Shown here in pieces: positions 52,177-61,565 of a DNA stretch of 64,000 bases; the stretch's first letter is position 1, and each line of letters opens with the position of its first letter. Below the pieces are notes generated by a model, which did no database searches, was not told the origin of the DNA, and saw only the letters and a program-made list of their open reading frames with translations. This DNA is from Zoogloea sp. 1C4 (GTDB lineage: Bacteria > Pseudomonadota > Gammaproteobacteria > Burkholderiales > Rhodocyclaceae). The stretch is taken from NCBI RefSeq assembly GCF_009469605.1, contig NZ_SSXU01000017.1, forward strand, positions 28,366 to 92,365, in the 5' to 3' direction. The position numbers were made by a program, and so were the translations under genes.

Positions 52177-55164
52177 TCAGTAATACTGCCGGATGTAGTT
52201 GAATGCCTTTTCGAAAAGCTCATCATCCGCGTGCAGCTTGTACTTGAAGAGCGCCTTTCGTAGCGCCTTCTTCACCTCACGCTCTCCGGCCTGCGTTCCT
52301 TGCCACCCCGGGAAACGAACCAGGCGCACGATCTCGTCAATGTCGGCCACCACGCGCTCAACCATGATGGGCGTCTCGGGGGTCCTTATCTCGTTGAACA
52401 GTTCGGTCAGGGCCGCCTTGCCGCGATCCTCATCCTCTTCGGGCAGTACTTCCTTTTCGGCCTGCAGGGCTTCCCTGGCGATCTCCAGCAACTGTTTCAA
52501 GAATTCGACGCTGTTGATCTGACCGGACTCAAAGCGGTCTTTCAAGGCATCAAGCCGCTCGGACAGCTTCTTGAACTTGGGGTTGCCACCATGCCCGCGC
52601 AGTCGGCGCTTGAGCTTGATCTCGATTTCCCTGGTCTTTTTCGGATCGGGGTTCGAGAGCACCGCTTCCAGCAGGTCGGCATCCAACACCAAGGTGTCGA
52701 GATCATCGCGCACCGCATCCACATGCACGTTCTGGTGAATCAGTTCAATGGTCTTTGCACCCAACGAATGCCAGATCAGCTTGCCGTGTCCGCTGGACGG
52801 CTGGACCGACTGGTACACCTGAGACAGCCACTTGTAATCCTTCTCGAATGGGCCCAGCACGGTGTCCGGTGACAGCGCCTCCCAGATACGGCCCAGTACG
52901 CTGAACTCGGCGGCGAAGTTGTCTCGCACCTCATTGTTGGGCAGGCACTGCTGTGCAGCGATCAAGCCTTCATAGCCCTGCAAGTTGCGATCACAGCCAG
53001 CAAAGAACGCCAGGCATTTCTGCAGAGCCTCGGGCAGCCTGTCCTTCAGCTCCTGGATGTTGCTGACCACCTGCCTGACGCTTTGGTCGTCGAATTCCAG
53101 TGCGGCGGCCACATCGTCAAAGATGCCCAGGTAGTCCACGATCAGGCCGTGGGTCTTCTGCTCCGAATAAGAGCGGTTCACCCGGCAGATGGCCTGCAGC
53201 AGCGTGTGATCGCGCAGCGGCTTGTCCAGGTACATGGCCTGCAGGATGGGAGCGTCGAAGCCCGTCAGCAGCTTGGCCGTGACGATGATCAGCTTGAGCG
53301 GATCGGCCGGGTCACGAAAGCGCTCCAGCAGTCGCTCCTCGTCGTCGCGGCTTCGGTCATAGGGCGCGAACTCCGGGTGTTCCTTTTTGTCTGCCGCCTG
53401 CACCGACATGACGATGTCCGTGGCCTCGGGCGGCAGCAGCTTGTCCAGTTCCGCCTTGAACAGCAGGCAGGACGCCCGATCGAAGGTGACGATCTGACCC
53501 TTGAAACCGTTGGGTTCCACCTTGGTCTGGAAGTGTTCGACGATGTCTTCGCAGATATTGCGGATGCGCTCGGGCGTCTTCATCAACACGGCCATTTTGG
53601 CAGCCGTCTTGGCGAGATTGTCCTTGTCCAGATCCGACAAGCCCCCGGTCAGGTCTTTGTACGCCGCATCCAGTGCTGCCTTGTCGATGTGCAGTTCGAT
53701 CAGCCGGGGCTCGAAGTGCAGCTTCAGGGTGGCGCCGTCGCGAATCGACTCCTCGAAGCCATACCGGCTCATGTAGCCCTTCTCGTCCTCATCGGCACCA
53801 AAGGCGTAAAAGGTGTTGCGGTCGGCGCGGTTGATCGGCGTGCCGGTCAAGCCGAACAGAAACGCGTTGGGCAGGGCCTCGCGCATCTTGCGCCCCAGAT
53901 CACCCTCCTGGGTGCGGTGCGCCTCGTCCACCAGCGCAATGATGTTGCTGCGGTCGTTGAGGCAGCCCGTGGCCTCGCCGAACTTGAAGATCGTGGTGAT
54001 GATGATCTTGCGCACGTCCTGCGCCAGCAGCAGCTGCAGCTTCTCGCGGCTGTCAGCCTTCTCCAGATTGGGAATGTCCGCGCCGGTGAAGGTGCCGGTG
54101 ATCTGGCTGTCGAGGTCGACCCGGTCCACCACGATCAGCACGGTGGGGTTCTTCAGGCCCGCGTGCATGCGCAGCTTCTGCGCGGCAAACACCATCAGCA
54201 GGGATTTACCCGAACCCTGGAAGTGCCAGATCAGTCCTTTCCTGGGGTAGCCCGCCAGCACGCGCCCGACAATCCTGTTGGCCGCTTCAAACTGCTGGTA
54301 GCGGCAGATGATCTTGATGCGCTGCTTTTTCTTGTTGGTGGCGAACAGGGTGAAGCTGCCCAGGATGTCCAGCACCACCTGCGGGCGCAGCATGCTGCTG
54401 GCGGACAGCTTGAGCGACTTGAGCGGGTGGAGCTGACCATCCTCACCGTCACCGCCCAGATGCCAGGGGCCCCAGTCCTTGACCGGCAGGCCGATGGAAC
54501 CATAGTGGTACGCCTTGCCCTCGGTAGCCACCGAAAACACATTGCAGACGAACAGCTCCGGCACGTAACGTTCGTAGTCGTCGTGCACCTGCGCCGCCCC
54601 ATCGACCCAACTGATGCACTTCTTGACCGGCGTCTTGGCCTCGATCAGCACCAGCGGCAGGCCATTGACCAAGAGCACCAGATCGGCGCGGCGCTCTGTA
54701 GGCCCTGCGCGGTAGATGAACTGTTGGGTCACGACGTATTGGTTCTGCGCGAGGTCGTCCAGGTCGATCAGCCGCACCGGCACATGCTCGTTGTTCTGGC
54801 CGAAGGGCATCGAGCGCTCGCCGCGCATCCACGCGGTCATTTCCTCGTTGGCGCGGATCAGCCCATCCGAGCGCACCGACAGCACGATGGCGCGCAGCTT
54901 GTAGAGCACCTCGTCGGCTCGGTCAGGCTGGGCGACAATCTCCGGGTTAAGGCGGATCAGCGCGTCGCGCAGCCAGGGCTCGACCAACACTTCCTGAATC
55001 TGGCGCGGCACGTCGGCCGGGGCGGCGTAGCGCCAGCCGATGCCTTTGGGGCTGGGGCCGTAGCTGGCTTGAGGTTCCCGAACGGTGTTGGCAGGTACGA
55101 CCTTGACGGGGCCGGCGAGCAGATCGCGGACGTAGGCTTCGACGGTGTTGGATTCGTTAAACAT
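52177..55164 (-). CDS. hsdR: Type I restriction enzyme R subunit (operon 2)
   Basis: The 995-residue protein has a PD-(D/E)xK nuclease (RADLVLLVNGLPLVLIEAKTPV), a translocase with Walker A QGSGKS, DEAH (LVDEAHRTQ) and TGTP motifs, and a C-terminal helical domain. It is only distantly similar to the R subunit of operon 1. Its ATG at 55164 overlaps the hsdS stop by eight bases. It is the last gene of operon 2, so restriction is expressed after modification. Confidence 0.95.
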   Translation of the reverse strand: MFNESNTVEAYVRDLLAGPVKVVPANTVREPQASYGPSPKGIGWRYAAPADVPRQIQEVLVEPWLRDALIRLNPEIVAQPDRADEVLYKLRAIVLSVRSDGLIRANEEMTAWMRGERSMPFGQNNEHVPVRLIDLDDLAQNQYVVTQQFIYRAGPTERRADLVLLVNGLPLVLIEAKTPVKKCISWVDGAAQVHDDYERYVPELFVCNVFSVATEGKAYHYGSIGLPVKDWGPWHLGGDGEDGQLHPLKSLKLSASSMLRPQVVLDILGSFTLFATNKKKQRIKIICRYQQFEAANRIVGRVLAGYPRKGLIWHFQGSGKSLLMVFAAQKLRMHAGLKNPTVLIVVDRVDLDSQITGTFTGADIPNLEKADSREKLQLLLAQDVRKIIITTIFKFGEATGCLNDRSNIIALVDEAHRTQEGDLGRKMREALPNAFLFGLTGTPINRADRNTFYAFGADEDEKGYMSRYGFEESIRDGATLKLHFEPRLIELHIDKAALDAAYKDLTGGLSDLDKDNLAKTAAKMAVLMKTPERIRNICEDIVEHFQTKVEPNGFKGQIVTFDRASCLLFKAELDKLLPPEATDIVMSVQAADKKEHPEFAPYDRSRDDEERLLERFRDPADPLKLIIVTAKLLTGFDAPILQAMYLDKPLRDHTLLQAICRVNRSYSEQKTHGLIVDYLGIFDDVAAALEFDDQSVRQVVSNIQELKDRLPEALQKCLAFFAGCDRNLQGYEGLIAAQQCLPNNEVRDNFAAEFSVLGRIWEALSPDTVLGPFEKDYKWLSQVYQSVQPSSGHGKLIWHSLGAKTIELIHQNVHVDAVRDDLDTLVLDADLLEAVLSNPDPKKTREIEIKLKRRLRGHGGNPKFKKLSERLDALKDRFESGQINSVEFLKQLLEIAREALQAEKEVLPEEDEDRGKAALTELFNEIRTPETPIMVERVVADIDEIVRLVRFPGWQGTQAGEREVKKALRKALFKYKLHADDELFEKAFNYIRQYY

Positions 55165-56371
55165 TTTGCCTTCCGTTGCACTCTTCCATCGCCAAAGAAA
55201 GGACACAAGATGCAGAACGCTGCCGGCCTTCTAGGTTCGCAATCACTGAGTCGATTCTCTCAATCTCATCCGCTATTTCAATTTGTTCGCGTAGGGTGGG
55301 AAATGGGAAGAGCATAGCTCTTAACCGTTCCGCAGGCAGGTGGGGAATCGTTGTTTCCCCAGTGATTGCCACGAATCTCGCCGTCCACGAATAGTATTGA
55401 AGGCAGTGGAGCAAGTACCGAGGGTCGTCGTCGTTAGACAGCCGTCGAAGCCTATGTAATGCCTTCTGATAGCAAGCCCCAGGGATCTCCTCTCTCCACA
55501 TCGCAGACTTGCCGACGTGCCGGCCCTCACAGGCGAGAATATCCCCATATCGGAGAGAGAATTTTTCCTTTTCCTTTGAACTGAACGCCATTTCAGCGAC
55601 GTCCTTTAGATCCAGTCTATTCCATTGGACGTTCGCGTTACGGAGGTAAGGAGTATGACCAAGGGACGATCTCGCTCTTTCAGACATCATCTTACCTAGC
55701 TGCACCTCATACCGATTCCCGAGCGAAGCCACGACCCATGACGCGGGAAGCTCGCCAATAGGCGTAGCCACTCTTTCCTCGTGATTAATCCCCCTCTCAA
55801 AGAAGTGGCTGAACGCAGCGCGTCGCATATGCCGAGCATCCGCAATCGCCCGTGTGCACGCCTCATAGACTTCGCGCACAGCGTCAAGCAACACTAATAG
55901 GCGTATCTGATCATCCATCGCCGGCAGGGCGAACTCGAAGTCCGCCAAACTCGTCCAGTTCGTCCGCGGACTCAGCGATCCCGCCGACGTGCCCACTGCG
56001 TGATCGAAGAAGGCGTCGGTCTGGCAAATGAAGGGCAGCAACTCCGGCAGCAAAACCTGCGCGTCCTTGGTCTCCAGCACGTAGATGTCTCCGGAACACA
56101 CCCCGGAAAAATCCGCCACGGCCACCTTGCGCTGGTAAGCGCGGCGCTTGCCGAACAGCACCTGGCCGGGTTGAAACACGCTGGTGAAGGTCACGCCGTC
56201 GGCCACCTTGCCCCAACGGCGGATGCGCAGGTCACCGGGCTCCAGATGTTCCAGACCGACGTAGCGCTCGATGCCATCGGCCAGCGGGTCTTGGCTACGG
56301 GCCTTGGAGAGGCGCACCACGTCGCCGAATTTCACCCGGCGCCAGCCGGGCTTCAGTGTCTTTTCAGTCAT
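55157..56371 (-). CDS. hsdS: Type I R-M specificity subunit (operon 2)
   Basis: The 404-residue protein has two TRDs (about 10-165 and 205-355), each followed by a helical spacer (LLVLLDAVREVYEACTRAIADARHMRRAAF; EQIEIADEIERIDSVIANLEGRQR). It should set the DNA target of operon 2. Its ATG lies in the stop of the AlbA/ATPase gene (ATGA overlap). The second half is more AT-rich than the first, as if exchanged. Confidence 0.9.
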   Translation of the reverse strand: MTEKTLKPGWRRVKFGDVVRLSKARSQDPLADGIERYVGLEHLEPGDLRIRRWGKVADGVTFTSVFQPGQVLFGKRRAYQRKVAVADFSGVCSGDIYVLETKDAQVLLPELLPFICQTDAFFDHAVGTSAGSLSPRTNWTSLADFEFALPAMDDQIRLLVLLDAVREVYEACTRAIADARHMRRAAFSHFFERGINHEERVATPIGELPASWVVASLGNRYEVQLGKMMSERARSSLGHTPYLRNANVQWNRLDLKDVAEMAFSSKEKEKFSLRYGDILACEGRHVGKSAMWREEIPGACYQKALHRLRRLSNDDDPRYLLHCLQYYSWTARFVAITGETTIPHLPAERLRAMLFPFPTLREQIEIADEIERIDSVIANLEGRQRSASCVLSLAMEECNGRQNV

Positions 56372-58260
56372 TGCTTTGCAATTGTGTCCACCGGCGCCAC
56401 GTAAGCCTGATGGGGGTGTTTCGCGCTTTCCGGGTAGCGGAAGCGCAGCTGGCCGCTGCCCACCATGGGAATGAGGTGCTTGTTGCGCAGGTAATCGCGG
56501 CTCTTGCCCAGCAAGGTTGCAAGCTGCTCCACGGTGAGCGGGGCCCAGGCGCACAGGCGCACGATGGCCTGACGCAAGGCGTCCTCCTGGGCTCGGCCCT
56601 TCAGGGTTGCAAGCAAGGTTGCAAGCTCGGGGGGCAAGGTTGCAAGCGCTGGGTTGCAAGCCCCGAGGTCGAGCCCTGTAACAGTGGCGTCCAGTTCCGC
56701 CCCTGACGTGGCCGGGGCGGGCGTCGCCCCGATGTCCAGCGCCAACTGCGCGGGCGGCGCTGGTGGCGTAGCGTTGGCGTGGGCCAACACGTAGTAGGTA
56801 CTGCTGCCAGAGCCTGCTTTGTCCAGCAGCCCCCTGTCGCGAAGGCGACGCAACACCTGGCTGGCCGCCAGGGTATCGAGGCCGCAGAAGTCACGGCAGG
56901 CGCTGTTGTCCACTGCTCCGGTCTCGCGGGCGTAGATCAATACCTTGGCCTCATCGTCACTCACGACGCCGCCGGCAAAGCTGCGCAACCAGGCGTGATC
57001 GTCTTCGGTAAGCAGGTTGTGCAGGAAGAGGGTGAGCTTGAACTCGTTGGCCTGGCGGTCGGAATGGAATTCGGGGGCGGTGAGGCCGGCTTCTGCAGCC
57101 AGGCGGCGCATGGCGCGGATACCGGTGCCCTTTGCTTCGGCCAGATGCAGGTCGTGCAGCACCGCCGCAATCGCGGGGTTGCGCAGACGTGAGCCCGGCG
57201 CGCCCAGTTGCTCGGGTGCCTTGAGCGAGTAACCCACGTTGCGCACCTCGATGCGGTTGCTGTAGCGAATGATCTGCGTGGGGCTGTGAACGGTGTAACT
57301 GCGGTGCATTGCCGCATTGGCCAGGGCCTCGCGGATGACCTTGCGCGGCAGGATCGGCTCTTGCACGCTTTGAAGCTGGCCTTCGGGTAGCCGGAAGCCT
57401 CTAGGCAGCTCGTCGATGATGCTGGCCTCCGCCTGGGGCAGGGCCATCAACAGGGGCTTGCGGATGTCGATGGACTGGAAGCGGTTCTCCGGGTCTTCCA
57501 CCCATTCGTTGCCGGGCACGCGGATGTAGTCGATGCGCACCATCGGCAACAGCCGCCGCAAGGCGAGTGGCTTGCCGAACAGCACAATGCCGGCCAGTGT
57601 GGGCAGCAACACGCCGTCCATGCGGCGCAAGGCCCCCAAGGCTTCGAGCATGTCCTCATCGCCATAGGCAAGCTCTTCGGCCTGCGGGTTGATGTGCGCC
57701 CTGTCCCGGCGGTAAGCGGCAATTGCGGCCGGGTCGAAGTCGTCCAGCCGCGCATCGGGCAACACGCTGGTATCGGGGCCGTGGCTGGGCTGGCTTTCGC
57801 CACGCAACACCCAGAGATCTTCGTCGACGCAGTGCTGGTCTGTGCTGCCGATGCGCCGGAAAGCCCCCCGGGGCAGGCCGGTGGCCTTCAGGTAAACGGG
57901 CTTGTGGGTGACATCGGCCTCGGGCACGTAGACCACCAGCACGACGTGGCCATCCACGGTCTCCAGCTGCATCTCAGGGCGGAGCGTGACACTGAGCATG
58001 CTGGCGCACTGCGACGCCAGATCCCGCTGCACCTTGTCCGGGTCCGGCAGGCCTGCGGCCCGGTAGACCGTGTCGCCTTTGTCGTTGATGGACCAGTCGG
58101 CCCCCAGGAGCAGGTAGCCGCCGTTGAGACCGGGCTCGTTGGCGTATGCAATCACGGTCTGCATGACCGACTTGCCCAGCTCACTGGCCCGCTTGGCTTC
58201 GATGCGGGTGGACTCGTCCACGGCATTGAGTTCATCAAACAGGTCTGCGGCGCTACGCAT
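56368..58260 (-). CDS. AlbA_2/HATPase putative DNA-binding regulator within type I R-M operon 2
   Basis: The 630-residue protein has an N-terminal Schlafen AlbA_2 domain (about 15-140: STRIEAKRASELGKSVMQTVIAYANEP...GGYLLLG), an ATP-binding C-terminal-type domain (about 300-410: REALANAAMHRSY, IEVRNVG, AEAKGTGIRAMRRLA) and a winged-helix tail. Near 537-580 the motif LATL occurs four times, encoded by a repeated nine-base unit. Proteins like this are linked to type I loci and may regulate them or act in defence; the exact role is unknown. It overlaps hsdM' by eight bases and hsdS by four. Confidence 0.85.
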   Translation of the reverse strand: MRSAADLFDELNAVDESTRIEAKRASELGKSVMQTVIAYANEPGLNGGYLLLGADWSINDKGDTVYRAAGLPDPDKVQRDLASQCASMLSVTLRPEMQLETVDGHVVLVVYVPEADVTHKPVYLKATGLPRGAFRRIGSTDQHCVDEDLWVLRGESQPSHGPDTSVLPDARLDDFDPAAIAAYRRDRAHINPQAEELAYGDEDMLEALGALRRMDGVLLPTLAGIVLFGKPLALRRLLPMVRIDYIRVPGNEWVEDPENRFQSIDIRKPLLMALPQAEASIIDELPRGFRLPEGQLQSVQEPILPRKVIREALANAAMHRSYTVHSPTQIIRYSNRIEVRNVGYSLKAPEQLGAPGSRLRNPAIAAVLHDLHLAEAKGTGIRAMRRLAAEAGLTAPEFHSDRQANEFKLTLFLHNLLTEDDHAWLRSFAGGVVSDDEAKVLIYARETGAVDNSACRDFCGLDTLAASQVLRRLRDRGLLDKAGSGSSTYYVLAHANATPPAPPAQLALDIGATPAPATSGAELDATVTGLDLGACNPALATLPPELATLLATLKGRAQEDALRQAIVRLCAWAPLTVEQLATLLGKSRDYLRNKHLIPMVGSGQLRFRYPESAKHPHQAYVAPVDTIAKQ

Positions 58261-59884
58261 GGGGAGACTCCTGCTCGACCAGGCTGTCCAGGATTTCAAC
58301 CAGAGCATCCATCTGATGCCAGAACGCACGCCCTTCGGTTTGCCATGTATCCCAGGCAGCGCGCAATGAGACCACCTTGCCATTGCCGTCCGTGGCGACT
58401 GTCGGGGTGATGCGCTTTACGTACAGCGGGATCGAGAGGTTGCCCGAATTGGCGCCGATTTCGGCCAGGGTGGCGAGGTGGGCGAAGCCGGGCACATCCA
58501 AAAAGGCCTTGAAGGCACCCAGGATGCGCTGCTGGTGCTCAGGCTTGAGAAAGCTCTGAGCCCGCTCCCGCGTAACCTCGTTCACCGCGTCGATGAAGAT
58601 CACCTTGCCCTTGCGAGCCGCCGGCTTCCTGCGGTTGCAGATGACGATGCACGACTCCATCGGCGAGTTGTAGAACAGGTTGGGGCCCAGGCCGATGACA
58701 GCCTCGACCCAGTCCTGTTCGACCATCCGGGCGCGCATGGTCTGTTCCTCGTTACGGAACAAGACGCCGTGGGGCCAGAGCACCGCACACCGACCCTTGG
58801 CGCTGAGGCTGGTCAGAATGTGCTGCTGGAAGGCGTAATCGGCGCGGCCCTGCGGGGGCGTGCCCAGCGAGTTGCGGCCCCACTTATCGCTACTCCAGGC
58901 CTCACGGTTCCACTGTTTGATGGAGTACGGCGGGTTGGCCAGGATCACGTCGAACTGCCTCAGGCGGTCACCCTCGACGTGCTTTGGTTCGGCCAGCGTA
59001 TCTCCCCGCATGATGTCGAAGTCCTCCACGCCATGCAGGAACAGGTTCATGCGGGCAATGGACGAGGTGATGAGGTTGCGCTCTTGCCCGTAGAGCTTGA
59101 GGGTGCGGTACTCACCGCCAGAGCGTTTCACTTCGTCCAGGGCCGAGATCAGCATGCCGCCCGTCCCGCAGGTGGGGTCGTAGATCGACTCGCCCGCTTG
59201 CGGCGCCAGGAGTTGCGTCATCAGGTGCACGACGGTACGGTTGGTATAGAACTCGGCAGCCGTGTGGCCGGAGTCATCCGCGAATTTCTTGATCAGGTAT
59301 TCGTAGGCGTTACCCAGCTCATCCTCGGGGACGTTGGCAACCGAAAGGGTCTGCGTCGAGAAGTGTTCGATCAGGTTCTTCAGCGTTTCGTCGGGCAGAC
59401 GCTCGCGGTTGGTCCAAGGGGCATCGCCGAAGATGCCGTCGAGCATGTCAGGGTTGGCCGACTCAATGGCGCGCATCGCCTTCTGGATGGCGGCACCGAC
59501 GTTCTTCGGAGTTTGCCGCACATCGTTCCAGTGTGCGCCCGTGGGAATCTGGAAGCGGTGGTTCTCCGCAAATTGGGCGTAAGACAAATCACCCTCGGAA
59601 TCCGCCAGGGCACCCTGGTATTCCTCGTCCCAGACATCCGAAACGCGCTTGTAGAAGAGCAGCGGAAAGATGAATTGCTTGTAGTCACCCGCGTCGATGA
59701 GGCCGCGCAGCAGCACGGCGGCACCCCAGAGGTAGCTTTCGAGTTCTTGTTGAGTAATGCGTTTGGTGCTACGAGCGCGCTCTTGTTCCGTTCGAAAAAG
59801 CGCTTCCTTCAGCCGAGCGCGTGCAGCATCCGCCATTTCTTCAGTAAAAATCCTGTTGGCTTTGACGGGACGGTCCGAACTCAT
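58253..59884 (-). CDS. hsdM: Second type I DNA methyltransferase subunit of operon 2 (HsdM')
   Basis: The 543-residue protein has the SAM motif DPTCGTGGML (236-245) and catalytic NPPY (317-320), so it appears active. It is clearly paralogous to the hsdM just upstream across the whole length (LWGAAVLLRGLIDAGDYKQFIFPLLFYKR versus LWESANILRGPVDAADFKTYIFPLLFFKR). It has an extra 40-residue N-terminus, and FYTNR where most HsdM have FYTPR. It starts in an ATGA overlap with the first hsdM. Confidence 0.92.
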   Translation of the reverse strand: MSSDRPVKANRIFTEEMADAARARLKEALFRTEQERARSTKRITQQELESYLWGAAVLLRGLIDAGDYKQFIFPLLFYKRVSDVWDEEYQGALADSEGDLSYAQFAENHRFQIPTGAHWNDVRQTPKNVGAAIQKAMRAIESANPDMLDGIFGDAPWTNRERLPDETLKNLIEHFSTQTLSVANVPEDELGNAYEYLIKKFADDSGHTAAEFYTNRTVVHLMTQLLAPQAGESIYDPTCGTGGMLISALDEVKRSGGEYRTLKLYGQERNLITSSIARMNLFLHGVEDFDIMRGDTLAEPKHVEGDRLRQFDVILANPPYSIKQWNREAWSSDKWGRNSLGTPPQGRADYAFQQHILTSLSAKGRCAVLWPHGVLFRNEEQTMRARMVEQDWVEAVIGLGPNLFYNSPMESCIVICNRRKPAARKGKVIFIDAVNEVTRERAQSFLKPEHQQRILGAFKAFLDVPGFAHLATLAEIGANSGNLSIPLYVKRITPTVATDGNGKVVSLRAAWDTWQTEGRAFWHQMDALVEILDSLVEQESPHA

Positions 59885-61386
59885 TGCAGCCCCCCTCCTT
59901 CGGTCATGACCTGCATGAGCTGTTCTTCGGCTTCACGGCAGCGGGTGAGCGCGTCCCTGAACGCCGCGATGGCGTCGGGCAGCGGTGGAATGTCTTCCTG
60001 CAAGGGTGGCAAGACATAGCGCGAGATGTTCAGCGTCCAATCCTCAGCCTTGATCTCATCAAGGCTGACCACGCGAACCGCGTCTTGCACATCGGCAAAG
60101 CTACGATACCAACGGAGGATCTCGGCAGCGTGCTCGGGCTCCAGATAGTTTTGCGCCCGCCCTCGACGGAACAGCCGCGAGGCATCAACGATCAGCACTT
60201 TCTTCCTGCAGTCGACCGGCTTGCGCTTACGCAGTATCAGAATGCACGCGGCGAGACCGGTGCCATAGAAGAGGTTTGGCGCAAGTCCGATCACGGCCTC
60301 GACCAGATCCATCTCCAGTAGCTTCCGGCGAATGCCGCCTTCCACCCCTTTACGGAACAGAGCACCCTGAGGAAGCACCACGGCCATTCGACCGGTCACA
60401 TCAGCCATCGATTTGACCATGTGCTGTACCCATGCAAAGTCGCCGCTGGATGAGGGCGGCAGGCCGGCAAAATTGCGGCCAAAGGGGTCGTCCAGCCACA
60501 GCTCTTCGCCCCATTTTTCAAGCGAGAAAGGTGGATTGGCGATGACGCAGTCGAAGGTCGCCAGTTGGTCGGTTTCGAAGAAGGCCGGGTTGCGCAGCGT
60601 GTCGCCACGCACTACTTGAAAGTCCTCGATGCCGTGGAGAAACAAGTTCATCCGGGCAATGGATGATGTCGTAAGGTTTTTCTCCTGCCCATACAACCTG
60701 CCCCACAGCCGCTTGACGTCGCCATGCTGCTCCTTGACGTGCTGCACGGCAGCCAACAGCATGCCGCCGGTGCCACAAGCGGGATCGTAGATGGTCTCGG
60801 CTTCCTTGGGGTCGAGCATGTCGATCATCAGTCGAACTACGCTGCGCGGGGTATAGAACTCGCCGGCCTTCTTGTTGGTCGCGTCGGCGAATTTCTTGAT
60901 CAAGTATTCGTAGGCGTCGCCGAGCAAGTCCGAGTTAACATTCTTGTTGCCGAACGGTAGCTTGGAGAAGTGCTCGATCAGATCCTTGAGCAAGGCATCA
61001 GACAACCGCTCCTTATTCGACCATTGGGCATCGCCGAACACGCCGTACAGCGTGTCCGGATTGGCTTTCTCGATCTCGCGCATCGCGCGCTGGAGGGCTG
61101 CGCCGACATTGCTGGCCTTGGTGCGAACGTCGTTCCAGTGGCAGTCTTCGGGGATCTGAAAACGGTGCGACTCGGGAAACCAGGCCAGCTCTTCGTCGCC
61201 AGTCTCATCGACGATTTCGCGACATTCCTCGTCCCAGACGTCACAGATACGCTTAAAGAAAAGAAGCGGAAAAATGTAGGTTTTGAAGTCTGCTGCATCC
61301 ACCGGGCCGCGCAGGATGTTGGCAGATTCCCAGAGATGAGATTCGAGTTGTTGCAGGTCCATCAACGAAGTGTACTTGGACTGCAT
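59881..61386 (-). CDS. hsdM: First type I DNA methyltransferase subunit of operon 2 (HsdM)
   Basis: The 501-residue protein has an N-terminal HsdM domain, the SAM motif DPACGTGGML and catalytic NPPF, with the usual GEFYTPRSVV segment. It is the first gene of operon 2. The start is uncertain: ATG 61386 is used, a TTG at 61392 would add two residues, and an ATG at 61362 gives MDLQQLESHLW, closer to the family start; none has a strong ribosome site. It is divergent from the GcvT-like gene. Confidence 0.92.
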   Translation of the reverse strand: MQSKYTSLMDLQQLESHLWESANILRGPVDAADFKTYIFPLLFFKRICDVWDEECREIVDETGDEELAWFPESHRFQIPEDCHWNDVRTKASNVGAALQRAMREIEKANPDTLYGVFGDAQWSNKERLSDALLKDLIEHFSKLPFGNKNVNSDLLGDAYEYLIKKFADATNKKAGEFYTPRSVVRLMIDMLDPKEAETIYDPACGTGGMLLAAVQHVKEQHGDVKRLWGRLYGQEKNLTTSSIARMNLFLHGIEDFQVVRGDTLRNPAFFETDQLATFDCVIANPPFSLEKWGEELWLDDPFGRNFAGLPPSSSGDFAWVQHMVKSMADVTGRMAVVLPQGALFRKGVEGGIRRKLLEMDLVEAVIGLAPNLFYGTGLAACILILRKRKPVDCRKKVLIVDASRLFRRGRAQNYLEPEHAAEILRWYRSFADVQDAVRVVSLDEIKAEDWTLNISRYVLPPLQEDIPPLPDAIAAFRDALTRCREAEEQLMQVMTEGGGLQ

Positions 61387-61484
61387 TTCCAAGTCATTCG
61401 CACCAGGTCTGACGCGCGCTCCACCCCGGCATCCACGTTGTACGGCCCTTCATTCCATAGCCCGCCGCCCCGCCCTCTCCCCGA

Positions 61485-61502
61485 AGTAGTACCAGAGTAG
61501 TA
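61485..61502. promoter_or_regulatory. Direct repeat AGTAGTA upstream of the GcvT-like gene
   Basis: Two copies of AGTAGTA at 61485-61491 and 61496-61502 are spaced 11 bases start to start, one helical turn, and lie about 65 bases before the GcvT-like start and about 100 bases before the divergent hsdM. It looks like a tandem activator site. No copy was seen before the permease gene. Confidence 0.45.
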
Positions 61503-61565
61503 TTTCCCGCCGCCCACCCGGCTGGCCTAATGGACTCAATCCCCAACGCCTTCGAGAAGGAGTCA

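Noticed and set aside
53083..55317. A 744-codon plus-strand open frame
   Set aside because: It is antisense to hsdR of operon 2, which has full nuclease and helicase motifs.
56372..56659. A longer start for hsdS of operon 2
   Set aside because: The extension overlaps the end of the AlbA/HATPase gene in another frame and translates the repeat region; the ATGA-overlap start at 56371 matches the other junctions.
56517..56660. Five copies of GGTTGCAAG as a possible CRISPR or regulatory array
   Set aside because: Copies are nine bases, unevenly spaced and in frame within a coding region, encoding LATL repeats.
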